A stretch of DNA of 24,980 bases from a virus. The stretch lies in the IMG/VR virus record IMGVR_UViG_3300021424_004135, positions 1-24,980 of that record, one strand, 5' to 3'. Position 1 is the first letter of the stretch, and every line of letters starts with the position of its first letter. The position numbers were made by a program, and so were the translations under genes. The notes below the pieces were generated by a model. It ran no database searches and was not told the origin of the DNA. It saw only the letters and a program-made list of their open reading frames with translations. This document shows, piece by piece, positions 1 through 8,515 of the stretch.

Positions 1-3000
1 GCTTAAGTCTGTTTACTTGTTCTAGCCTCTTCTCTTTCATAAATTCTGTTTCGTTATCTTGTGGCGTATTTAGTTTCTTTAATTGTTTTCTTGTCTCATT
101 AATTTGTTCTTGAACAGCTCTTCTTCCTGAGGAAAGTCTGTCGCTTTCGTCATCTGGCTGCGTGATTGTTTGTGGTTCCGTGGTTGTTGATATTCCCTTC
201 GCTTTCGCAACCTCTGCTCTTTGTCTATTTCTTTGCACTGAGGCTTTTTGCTGTTCCAAAAGTTTGTCTAGGTATTCAGTATTGTTCCGCAATCCAACGG
301 ATTCAACTTCTATAAATGTTCCAGCTTCGTAAATTTGGTCTTGCAATTTTTCAAGATTTCCATAAAGGTTTCCGTGCATAACATCAATTTCTTCTTGGGT
401 TATTTCGCCAATTGCTTCTATGCCTTGTTCTAAATATGTTTCCGGGTCTTTATCATTCAAGCTTGCTGGTTTTATTCCAAGTGCGTCTTGATATATGCGC
501 GATATGGTCAAAAGCTCAATAATTGGCATGTCAACTCGCCTAACCGTCATGCCAAGCTGAAGAAGAACATCATCTTCATATGCGTCGGATACAACTCTTC
601 CTATTACTCTGTGGTGTCCATCTACTATGTATCCGTCATTTGAAACAATAATTTTCTTAAAAAGTCCGTGCTCTCTTCTGAGCCTTTCCAATTCTTGATT
701 TCTCCATTTTTCTGCAGCGTCTTTACCTGATTCAGAAAGAATTTTGTCGTATCCTGCTTTGACTTTTCTTAGTTCGCCTTTCATAATTTTGCCAAGATTG
801 TCCACTTTGTCTGCTTGTACTTCTCTTTGTGATGCTTTTAGGGTGTTGGCTGGCGTTATTTCCTCTTCTCCAACAGAAACTTTTGTCAATTCAAGAAAAT
901 CTATAAAGTTGTCTAACCCATCTGCCTCTACATACGGGTAATCAAGATGACTAAAAAATATTTCTTGTTCTTCTGGGGTTAGTTTTTCTACTTTGCCCAG
1001 TTTGGCGAGTGCTTTTTGCTTATCTTCACCATCTGGCATTCTTTCAATTCTTTTAAGCTCTGCACCTTTGTTCCATTTTTCACCAAGAACTTTGAGGTCT
1101 TTGCCGGTCGCCCTTACTCCAAAACGCTCCAAAATTGCTTTTGCTTCCTCTGGCGAAATTTCTACTACAGATTTTTTCCCTTGAAGTTTGATTTCAACTG
1201 TTATTTTTTCTTTTCCGTTAAGTTGTCCAGAATTTATTCCGTCGTTAAAATGGCACAATCCCTCCAGCATTGACCATGCGCGCTCTAATTCATTAGCTGC
1301 ATCTTCGTTTCCGTCGGCACGAAACTTATCAATTTGTTTATCTATACCAAGTTCTTTTTTGAGTTTTTTCCCATCTGAGGTTACGAAATGAGCATTTAAT
1401 ACTTCCGCTGTTGCAAGTTGCGACTTCCACATTTTCATGGCAACACTTTCATGGTTCCTCGCCCTACCGCCAACTTGCGGCATTTCTCTTCTGTCAATTC
1501 CCAAGTTCTCACTACAAAATACATTCACTCCTTCTGCATAAACCTTGCAAAGGTCTATCGCGTTCAATAGTCCTTTTGAATCTTTTACTTCTTTCAAGAG
1601 TTTGTTTAATTGGTTTGCTGCATTTTCCACCATGCGCGGTTCATTTTTTGCTAAGCCATCATCGACTCGTACGGTCTGTCCCATTGCCAGCATTGCAACT
1701 GCTAGCTCTGCGTTTTTAACTGCGTATATGACCTGCTTTGTGGTTACTGATATTTTTGGCTTTCCATCAGAGTCATACAATCTTTCTAGGCCAAAAGTAG
1801 AAAGCTCAGCGTCACTTAAGGTATTGAAAAATTTATTTAGGTGGTCTCTTTTAATTTTTGCTGCGTCTGCGTCTTCCGTTCCGGGCGGTATATATGGAGC
1901 TTCTATTTTTTCATATAGTTCAATTATTTTTGCTTTGGCTCTTGCGGCAAAATCTGCCTCATCTTGTTTGTTGCCGGGCCTGAATGTTCGTTCAGCACCA
2001 GAGGAAAGTCTTTCTGTTCTTCGCGAAACACCAGGAATAGTCGATGCTCCGGTGCGTTTTGTTGCTCTTATTTGACCAGTTTCTGCAAAATCGTCAAGCT
2101 CGGATTCTCTCATTCTTACTCTTGGTCGCGAATCAAGGCCTTGATGAAATTTTATTACTGCTTGTTCTATTTTTTTATCTATTTCATTTGACGAAGAGGT
2201 AGAAAGCAGTCTTTCTATTTTTGGGTCCAACTCGTCTTTTTCCAATTTATCAAATGGCGTAAATGGTGTTGGCTTTAACCCCGTTTTGCCAGTTGGCATC
2301 CATCTTCCCTGGCTACCACCACGGCTTGTTTGAACCCATTCGTGCTCAACACCATCGCCGTCCACGTATTTTTGTTTTTTGCTCGGCTGCCTAATTAGGT
2401 AGTCTCTTTCGTTAATTTTTTCTAGTATTTTTTTTACTTCTTGCAACTTATTCGCAGCTCTTTGCTCTGGTGTATTGTCTTCTATTCTTTCCCATCTTGC
2501 TCCATCCCATTTGTAGCTTCTGCCGGCCCGGTTTGTAAAAATATCGTTGCGAGACGGATTGGATGGCGCTCCCTTTGGCGAACCAAAAGTGCTGTTGCGG
2601 TCACTTCGTTCGGCATCCAGCGATGATTGAAAGTCGAGCATGTCTTTTGAAACTTTTTTCCAATATCCAGATTGTGAAGTGGTTTTTGGTGGAACCCATT
2701 CATAAACTTCTCCATCTTTTGTTTTTCTTCGTTCGAATGGAGTTTTGCCGTCTGGCCAACTAACTGTTTCTCCAAAAATACTTGATATATTTTCATATTT
2801 TTCTTCAACTTCATCCATCAGGTTTTCAAATTTTTCTATTTTGCGTTGTTTGTCTTTATCAGATGACAAACGCTGAAGTGAATTTCTAATCAAATCTCTT
2901 TTCTCTTGCAAATCTCCACGCAGCGCAAACATTGGACTTTCGGGGTCTGCTATTTCATCAAAGAAATCATCAACTTCTGAATTTGAGCCGAAAGTTGCAC

Positions 3001-6000
3001 CTTTTTCTTTTGCAGACTTAATTATTTCCCGTGAGACAATTTCTCTTTCTTTTCTGTCTGGCGACCTACCAGAAGAAAGACGCTCGGGAACATCAACTAC
3101 TCTTTTATCTGAAATTTTTTGTATTTTTGCGGATGCTGATTTTCTCCAAATTGCATCACCAGGACCCTCTAATATATCTTTTGCCAAATCATCAAGAACT
3201 TCAGTTGTTCCTTTTTGTCTTGATATCTCTACTCTTACGGTGCCATCCGGGTCTCTGCCAACAACCTTCATTGTTCCTGGTGGAATAACGAACATTTGTT
3301 TTTCATCGCCTGTTGCGGTTGGGAAAATTCCCCTATCGCCTTCCTTTACCGTAACAATTATTCGTTTTTGTTTTTTGCCGTTTTCTGGGTTTGCCTTTTT
3401 GGAAACATCACCTTTTTTGTGTCCTTTTCCAATAACTCGACCCCTCACAAAACCCTTGCTATCAAATTCTTTTCCTACAGCTTTACCTGTTAGTTCTCCG
3501 GGTGGAAGCTCAATTATTGCCTCCATTTCAAACGGTTCAGAAACCGAAGAAGCATCAATTGCTTCCAGTGTCGGAACAAGAATATTTTTAACCTGGTCCT
3601 CCATCGAGCCATCAGAAGATGATTTGTCGTTTACGTCAAGTCCAAGCCTTCTTAGTCTTGCATTTGCCCTATTCATGGCCCTTCCGGCCTGAGCATTTGT
3701 TTCTGGATGAAGTATTTTTGATATCAAATTTGAATCAAAATCTTTCATCTCTCGAACTGCTTCAGCTTGCTCTTTTGATATTTTTCTTCGAAGTTTTTTT
3801 CTTTCACTTAAAGCGTGTTTCTTTGCATCAGCAGAACTTTTGAACTTTTTTGTTTTTTTAGGCTTAACGGACAATTTTTCATCTACTTTTTCAAGAAGGC
3901 TTTTACGTATCGCGTTTTTTGTTCTTGTATCGCCTTTTGCTCTAGCGCGTGACAAGTGTTCTTCAAACATCATTTCACTAACTTTTATTAGTTCCTCGTA
4001 TTCTTCTGGCGATGAATATTCATTTTTTTCAATACGGGCAACAATGCTTGAAAATTCTTCAGCAAGAGTTTTGTCATCAAGTGAAGTTACTAATTCTTTA
4101 AAGTAATTTGTTTTGGCTTTTTCTAAAAACTCTGCTTCTTCCTCACTGGTGTAGGCACCAATAGAATCCCTGAATGCGTAGACACTGTCTTCAAATTCTT
4201 TTGAACCTTCTTTCCCGCCAAGTGTGTTTCTTTCTTTCCATTCATCTTTTGCTATCTGTCTTGATTTTTCATAAAAATTAATTTCTTTTTTGATTTTACT
4301 TCTAGCTTCTTTGAGCTCGTCTATATCTTTGGCAATATCAAAATCAAGGTCTTTACTTATTTCTGCTTCTTTTTCTTTTATTTGTTTTGTCAGTGATTCA
4401 AATTCTGATTTTGCTTTTTCGAGCTTCATGTCTGCTTCTGCAGCAACCCGTATTAGAGTTGAGTCATCGGAAATTTCTGGGTCTTTTAATCTTTTGCGGA
4501 GAGTTTTTATGTCATCAGATATTTCTTCATCTGTTTTTTCTCCAATTTCTCTCATTGATTTTGGCTTTGGGGCTATTTCTTTGGATTCATCCAAAACCGA
4601 TGAAGCTCTTTTTAGTCTTTCTTCTCTTAGTTTTGCATTTTGATACATATCCATTGATGAAAGTGCAGCATCAACATCATCTCCATTTATCAGCCCCATT
4701 TCTCGCAAAGCCCACATTTCTGTTTGAGCTTCTATGAAAAACCTTCCAAGGTCGTCGTGATATTGACGTGGATATTTGCCATAAACATTTGCTAAGTTTG
4801 ATAAATTTCTTGCCGTTTCTGGATTTTCCAGAAGCACTTTTTCCGCGTAATCCGTAAGCAACAAATTCCAATTCACTCCTGTAATTTCTGTTATTGAACT
4901 AACTTTTAGCTTTCTTCCATCCGGAAGTACCACTTCCCCTGTTTCTTCAATTTGTCTAGTTATTGAATCCAGTAAAGCTTCTCCCTGTATGGAGTGCCCT
5001 ATTTCGTGGAGAGCTATAAATCTGGAAAAAGACTCCACCCCAGAAACTAAAGCCGCCCTATTTTTTGCAAAGTCATTTGCACTAGTTATGAAATCCGCTA
5101 CGGCTTCTGCTCTTTCTGCATCGCTGGAGCCACCCTCTGCGGTGATTAGCAGTCTTTCGTCACTTCGTAACGCTGGAATTCCAATCACTTGATTTTCTAA
5201 AATTTTGTCAAGATTAAAATATATAGTTGAAACAGGTTTACCGGCATCCATTGCAAAACCAAAAGAGCCTTCATCTGGTTCTTCTTCGCCAGCTGCGTTT
5301 TTCGTAAATTTAATTACTTTTATTTTCTTCATGTGTTCAGGCATGAGTGCAAATTGCTCCAGCACTGTGGTTGCAAGTGCTCTTTCCGTAACCCTAAATC
5401 TTTTCATTTCTGATTGAATGAGTCTTTCTTGAATTTCGTCCGGCAGTTCATTAAGCTTTGGCGCACCTGGTGTTCTTGCAAGCCTATTTTTAAGTTCTTT
5501 TATGACAAGAGCCCTGACTTGAGGGTCTGTTAATTTTTCAATCTTTACATCCCATTGCCCGGTTTCTTTTAATCTGTCAAAAGTTTCATATACGTCATCG
5601 TTTTTTTCTTTTGCAGCTTCCGATGTATCTACGCCTAGATTTGTCATTAAATCATCTACGGTTTTTTTTGCTTCTTTCAATCTCTCCTGTGCCCTAATCA
5701 TTGTGTTTTTAAATGTTCTTCCGCCTGCCGAATCTGGAACATCAGTAGATGGCCAGTCTGGCGAAATCGGCCTTCCGGTTACCGGGTCAAAACCAGGAGT
5801 CCTTCCAAAAAAATACTCGACGGGTCTGTTAACTGGAAGATTGTTTATCCCCTGGTTGTCATCCCATGAGCCAGTTTGAAACCATCTACTTGCTCTTCCA
5901 ACAAAACGCTTAAACCCCTGAAGCTCTCCGGCGTCGGTAAGCTCTGCCGCTTTTTCATAAGCAAATCTTGCAAAACGTGATGTACTAAACCCAAAACACG

Positions 6001-6736
6001 TTGTTCCACGCATGTCCGTAAACTGGTTTGCCGCAGGAGTCCCTGGTGGACACCTAAATTTGTTATTTGCATCAGTTATCACACCGACCATTGCTGCGGC
6101 TCTGGCAATCAACCTTCCGCCAGGAATTCTGTCTTTGAGCGGTCTTCCGGGGAGTATTTTTGTTTTTATTTCATTTTTGCTAGTTATCCCGTTTACGAAA
6201 TCATCAACAGTGTCGCCAGACATATGATTAAGTGGATTTAGGATTTGTTCACTTGATGGAATTATGTCATCTGTTTTTGGATTTACTTTATACTTTTTTA
6301 AAATAACAGTCGGTTTTTCTTTTTCCTCTTGCTCATCACCTTCTGCAGCGGGTGAAATCCAACCAAAATTTGGAGATTGCTTTATGTTTTCTCTCTTTAA
6401 TCTATTTGGAAAAAGAACAAGCCTGTCTCCGGGCTCATATGTTTTATTTTTATCCCAAATATTTCCCATTCCATCTTTTTCTAGCCCAGGCGGAAGTTCA
6501 CCACCAAAATCTCGTTTTTTGTTATCGGTGTCTTGGTATGTTTGTTTTTTTGCTCCGCCACCAATCGATTCACCGATTGGCATGACGGATTTAACCGCAA
6601 TATCTGGGTTGAGTCTTTCGGTTTTTGCAGAAATGAATGTTGCGCGCTTAAATGCGATTGCACGCTCATTTTGTCCATCGCAGCATTTTTTGGGCGCGAA
6701 TAAACGCTGCGAAATAATGTGACGTATCTTTTTCAT
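1..6736 (-). CDS. Second giant multidomain polyprotein, 3' end beyond window (zincin and ParB-like domains)
   Basis: The frame is open from the ATG at 6736 to the left edge, giving 2245 residues with no stop. Domains seen in order: a Cys pair (C229, C247) in a segment reading RCPPGTP...TTCFG; a zincin-type HEIGH motif at 577-581 with a plausible third ligand at E669 (IEAQTEMWA); a long, charged, probably coiled-coil stretch at about 690-1000; a beta-rich segment at about 1060-1180; three Trp-rich repeats at about 1345-1480; and a ParB-like segment with DGHHR at 2039-2043, preceded by the LKASQ...KV stretch typical of phage ParB-like proteins. RLSSG motifs at R1219, R1576 and R2200 divide the chain, as in the giant protein upstream. 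It starts 30 bases after the preceding stop; the only SD-like sequence is GGGTG. Polyvalent phage proteins commonly combine zincin and ParB-like domains. Delivery into the host and cleavage at RLSSG are inferred. The C terminus is not visible. Confidence 0.88.
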   Translation of the reverse strand, partial: MKKIRHIISQRLFAPKKCCDGQNERAIAFKRATFISAKTERLNPDIAVKSVMPIGESIGGGAKKQTYQDTDNKKRDFGGELPPGLEKDGMGNIWDKNKTYEPGDRLVLFPNRLKRENIKQSPNFGWISPAAEGDEQEEKEKPTVILKKYKVNPKTDDIIPSSEQILNPLNHMSGDTVDDFVNGITSKNEIKTKILPGRPLKDRIPGGRLIARAAAMVGVITDANNKFRCPPGTPAANQFTDMRGTTCFGFSTSRFARFAYEKAAELTDAGELQGFKRFVGRASRWFQTGSWDDNQGINNLPVNRPVEYFFGRTPGFDPVTGRPISPDWPSTDVPDSAGGRTFKNTMIRAQERLKEAKKTVDDLMTNLGVDTSEAAKEKNDDVYETFDRLKETGQWDVKIEKLTDPQVRALVIKELKNRLARTPGAPKLNELPDEIQERLIQSEMKRFRVTERALATTVLEQFALMPEHMKKIKVIKFTKNAAGEEEPDEGSFGFAMDAGKPVSTIYFNLDKILENQVIGIPALRSDERLLITAEGGSSDAERAEAVADFITSANDFAKNRAALVSGVESFSRFIALHEIGHSIQGEALLDSITRQIEETGEVVLPDGRKLKVSSITEITGVNWNLLLTDYAEKVLLENPETARNLSNLANVYGKYPRQYHDDLGRFFIEAQTEMWALREMGLINGDDVDAALSSMDMYQNAKLREERLKRASSVLDESKEIAPKPKSMREIGEKTDEEISDDIKTLRKRLKDPEISDDSTLIRVAAEADMKLEKAKSEFESLTKQIKEKEAEISKDLDFDIAKDIDELKEARSKIKKEINFYEKSRQIAKDEWKERNTLGGKEGSKEFEDSVYAFRDSIGAYTSEEEAEFLEKAKTNYFKELVTSLDDKTLAEEFSSIVARIEKNEYSSPEEYEELIKVSEMMFEEHLSRARAKGDTRTKNAIRKSLLEKVDEKLSVKPKKTKKFKSSADAKKHALSERKKLRRKISKEQAEAVREMKDFDSNLISKILHPETNAQAGRAMNRANARLRRLGLDVNDKSSSDGSMEDQVKNILVPTLEAIDASSVSEPFEMEAIIELPPGELTGKAVGKEFDSKGFVRGRVIGKGHKKGDVSKKANPENGKKQKRIIVTVKEGDRGIFPTATGDEKQMFVIPPGTMKVVGRDPDGTVRVEISRQKGTTEVLDDLAKDILEGPGDAIWRKSASAKIQKISDKRVVDVPERLSSGRSPDRKEREIVSREIIKSAKEKGATFGSNSEVDDFFDEIADPESPMFALRGDLQEKRDLIRNSLQRLSSDKDKQRKIEKFENLMDEVEEKYENISSIFGETVSWPDGKTPFERRKTKDGEVYEWVPPKTTSQSGYWKKVSKDMLDFQSSLDAERSDRNSTFGSPKGAPSNPSRNDIFTNRAGRSYKWDGARWERIEDNTPEQRAANKLQEVKKILEKINERDYLIRQPSKKQKYVDGDGVEHEWVQTSRGGSQGRWMPTGKTGLKPTPFTPFDKLEKDELDPKIERLLSTSSSNEIDKKIEQAVIKFHQGLDSRPRVRMRESELDDFAETGQIRATKRTGASTIPGVSRRTERLSSGAERTFRPGNKQDEADFAARAKAKIIELYEKIEAPYIPPGTEDADAAKIKRDHLNKFFNTLSDAELSTFGLERLYDSDGKPKISVTTKQVIYAVKNAELAVAMLAMGQTVRVDDGLAKNEPRMVENAANQLNKLLKEVKDSKGLLNAIDLCKVYAEGVNVFCSENLGIDRREMPQVGGRARNHESVAMKMWKSQLATAEVLNAHFVTSDGKKLKKELGIDKQIDKFRADGNEDAANELERAWSMLEGLCHFNDGINSGQLNGKEKITVEIKLQGKKSVVEISPEEAKAILERFGVRATGKDLKVLGEKWNKGAELKRIERMPDGEDKQKALAKLGKVEKLTPEEQEIFFSHLDYPYVEADGLDNFIDFLELTKVSVGEEEITPANTLKASQREVQADKVDNLGKIMKGELRKVKAGYDKILSESGKDAAEKWRNQELERLRREHGLFKKIIVSNDGYIVDGHHRVIGRVVSDAYEDDVLLQLGMTVRRVDMPIIELLTISRIYQDALGIKPASLNDKDPETYLEQGIEAIGEITQEEIDVMHGNLYGNLEKLQDQIYEAGTFIEVESVGLRNNTEYLDKLLEQQKASVQRNRQRAEVAKAKGISTTTEPQTITQPDDESDRLSSGRRAVQEQINETRKQLKKLNTPQDNETEFMKEKRLEQVNRLK
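125..3082 (-). repeat. Three RLSSG boundary motifs in the second polyprotein
   Basis: Copies are at 125-139 (R2200), 1997-2011 (R1576) and 3068-3082 (R1219), all in the same frame. Contexts are SDRLSSGRR, TERLSSGAER and PERLSSGRSP. They match the 13 motifs of the giant protein and separate the N-terminal zincin region, a 357-residue helical and Trp-repeat cassette, the 624-residue ParB-like cassette and the continuing C-terminal part. Confidence 0.9.
400..960 (-). other. ParB-like (ParB/sulfiredoxin fold) domain in the second polyprotein
   Basis: The core reads VSNDGYIVDGHHRVIGRV, with the DGHHR motif at residues 2039-2043. It is preceded by LKASQREVQADKV. This pairing is typical of ParB-like domains in phage multidomain proteins, some of which are nucleases or nucleotide-dependent DNA-binding domains. 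It lies in the cassette between the RLSSG motifs at R1576 and R2200, so it would be released on cleavage at those sites. Enzymatic activity cannot be read from the motif alone. Confidence 0.72.
4731..5030 (-). other. Zincin metallopeptidase domain (HEIGH) in the second polyprotein
   Basis: The segment reads RFIALHEIGHSIQGEAL, a clear HExxH zinc motif (H577, E578, H581). About 88 residues later, FIEAQTEMWA offers a glutamate (E669) as third metal ligand, the gluzincin-like arrangement. Metallopeptidase domains of this kind recur in phage polyvalent proteins, where they are thought to act on host proteins or on other parts of the same chain. The substrate is unknown. The domain boundaries are approximate. 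Confidence 0.7.
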
Positions 6737-6740
6737 TTTT

Positions 6741-6759
6741 CACCCGATTGTTGCGGGCG
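6741..6759 (-). promoter_or_regulatory. Hairpin overlapping the ribosome-binding region of the second polyprotein
   Basis: On the coding strand CGCCCG and CGGGTG can pair (six pairs, one of them G-U) around a seven-base loop. The right arm contains the only SD-like stretch (GGGTG), four bases before the ATG at 6736. No U-run follows, so it does not look like a terminator. It could lower initiation on this gene. The folding is judged by eye. Confidence 0.4.
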
Positions 6760-6766
6760 ACTTTTG

Positions 6767-8515
6767 TTAATTGTCGCTGTCGATTTGGTCTTCAAGAAGT
6801 TGGAATTCAACAAGTGAAGCCATGAATGAAGCATCATCCACCTCTTTTTCACTCTTCTCGCTTGTGCCAGCAATCCAATTTGCCGGAATCAAACTTTCGA
6901 GTTTAAGAGCTTTGGCGCGCTTCATAATGTGCTTCTTGGCAATATCTTTATTTTTTGCTCTTCCGTAGGCTTGGATGGCATTTCTCAAATCTGATTCACC
7001 AACTATTGGGAAAGAACCATCTTCGAGTGCCATTCCAGATTTAGCAAGTTCCGCTCTTTTTTCTTCTGAAAAAGCACGCTTGAGGGCTATTTCGGCAGCT
7101 TCTGCCTCAATTTCTAACGCCTCATCCTGCTCGTATCTATCGTATCCAAGAACTTCTCCATCCAAAGAAACGAAAACGTCATAAGACTTACCGTCGAACC
7201 CCTCTATTTCAACGGCGTACGTATCGAAGCCTTCAAAAACGTCTGGCTCGACTGCGACAACTTGTCCATCAATTGATTTAACCGCAATCTCTGCAGCTTC
7301 AGAAAAATCAATAAGTTTGTATTCTGAATAATCTGACTTTTGTTCAAATTCGGAAATGTCAAGCTTATGAAAACCCATAATTTCGGCACTGGTTCCATCA
7401 ACAAACACTTCCTTGACGGAACCGTCTTTTGCCTGAACATCAACGACAAACATGTCAGCGTCTGGGGAATAGCCGGAATCAACAACTACGCCATCAAACA
7501 TTTGCTCTGCAACACCTTCTGCGTGAAGGATGCCGGGCAAGCCTTTTTCGGCAACACACCCGCCAGGGCAATCGTCGCAAACCGGCGAAGAGCCAGGATA
7601 TGCCTTTCTTTCAAGGGCGCACAAATAACCAAATGCCCCAAGGTCTGCTGATTTAATTCCGAGAGAATTAATTCGTGAGCGTCTAACTTCTTCCCAGTAG
7701 GTATCGGAAGTGGAGAAGGATTTTTCGGCCATATCTCCCTCTTCTTCGTCCTCTTCGTCTTCCTCCATCTCGTCGTCTTCTAGTTCTTCATCGTCGTCTT
7801 CCATATCTGCATCAACAATGGCTTTTTTGCCAATTTTCTTTCGGCGGCCATATGACTTCATTTCGTCTTCATCTTCGTCTTCATCTGTTGATTCGACTTC
7901 TTCATCTTCCATGTCGACTTCTTCGGTATCTTCGCTTTCCTCTGTCGGCATTTCTGTTTCATCATCCTCATCGTCTTCATCCATCATTGCCATAGCGGCT
8001 TTGCCCTTAACGCGCTTAGATGATTTTTTGGACTTTGATGGCATTTCATCTTCCATCATCTCTTCATCATCTTCCATCATCTCTTCATCGTCTTCTGCGT
8101 CTACATTCATTTGTTTGTATCCCATTGATACGCAGTCGCCCTTGCATTCCGGGCAAGCTTCACCAACCATCTTGTTTTGCGCTTTGCACATAATGCCTTT
8201 TGCTTCTTTGGCATCCATGTCTTCGTCTTCCAAATCTTCTTCGACTTCTTCTGGGCTATTCATGCCATAGCCTTTTTTCTTTTTGCTCTTCTTCTTCATT
8301 TTTTGTGGCATCTCTTCATCTACTTCTTCAACAACTTCCTCTTCATCCATCTGAGAAATTGGTACCATTTTCATTTCGACTGGAGTTGCACCACACTTAG
8401 CGCAAATTGCAGCACCCTTGACAAACCCACACTCCCCGGCACCAACCCCCTTGGCACATTTCAATACGTTTCCGTCGCTATCGATACCAACAGTTGCTTT
8501 TTCGTTGTAGCTCAT
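6767..8515 (-). CDS. Acidic Cys-clustered head-region protein with PepSY-like repeats
   Basis: 582 residues. The ATG at 8515 is chosen because AGGAG lies four bases upstream; an in-frame ATG 13 codons earlier lacks such a site. The chain has a Cys cluster near the N terminus (C20, C29, C38, C41), a second (C110, C121, C124, C128) and a third (C299, C313, C316, C320); spacings suggest small zinc knuckles. Between them, roughly residues 55-290 are dominated by Asp/Glu with Met and Lys patches. Residues about 320-470 hold two stretches of the form A-x-DG-x-V-x-G-x, resembling PepSY domains. A short helical C-terminal module reads FPIVGESDLRNAIQAYGRAK, seen at the ends of other phage head-region proteins. 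Its position between protease and expected capsid gene, and its acidity, would suit a scaffold or internal head protein, but no scaffold family is recognised. It contains no RLSSG motif. Confidence 0.85.
   Translation of the reverse strand: MSYNEKATVGIDSDGNVLKCAKGVGAGECGFVKGAAICAKCGATPVEMKMVPISQMDEEEVVEEVDEEMPQKMKKKSKKKKGYGMNSPEEVEEDLEDEDMDAKEAKGIMCKAQNKMVGEACPECKGDCVSMGYKQMNVDAEDDEEMMEDDEEMMEDEMPSKSKKSSKRVKGKAAMAMMDEDDEDDETEMPTEESEDTEEVDMEDEEVESTDEDEDEDEMKSYGRRKKIGKKAIVDADMEDDDEELEDDEMEEDEEDEEEGDMAEKSFSTSDTYWEEVRRSRINSLGIKSADLGAFGYLCALERKAYPGSSPVCDDCPGGCVAEKGLPGILHAEGVAEQMFDGVVVDSGYSPDADMFVVDVQAKDGSVKEVFVDGTSAEIMGFHKLDISEFEQKSDYSEYKLIDFSEAAEIAVKSIDGQVVAVEPDVFEGFDTYAVEIEGFDGKSYDVFVSLDGEVLGYDRYEQDEALEIEAEAAEIALKRAFSEEKRAELAKSGMALEDGSFPIVGESDLRNAIQAYGRAKNKDIAKKHIMKRAKALKLESLIPANWIAGTSEKSEKEVDDASFMASLVEFQLLEDQIDSDN
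8050..8089 (-). repeat. 21-base tandem repeat in the acidic tract
   Basis: Two adjacent near-identical copies with a 21-base period encode the seven-residue unit MMEDDEE within the acidic stretch. It looks like slippage-type expansion of a low-complexity coding region. Confidence 0.7.

Noticed and set aside
7710-8270. Plus-strand frame with very long serine runs
   Set aside because: It is the mirror image of the Asp/Glu-rich coding tract (GAT/GAA codons read as TC-rich); low complexity, no independent support.
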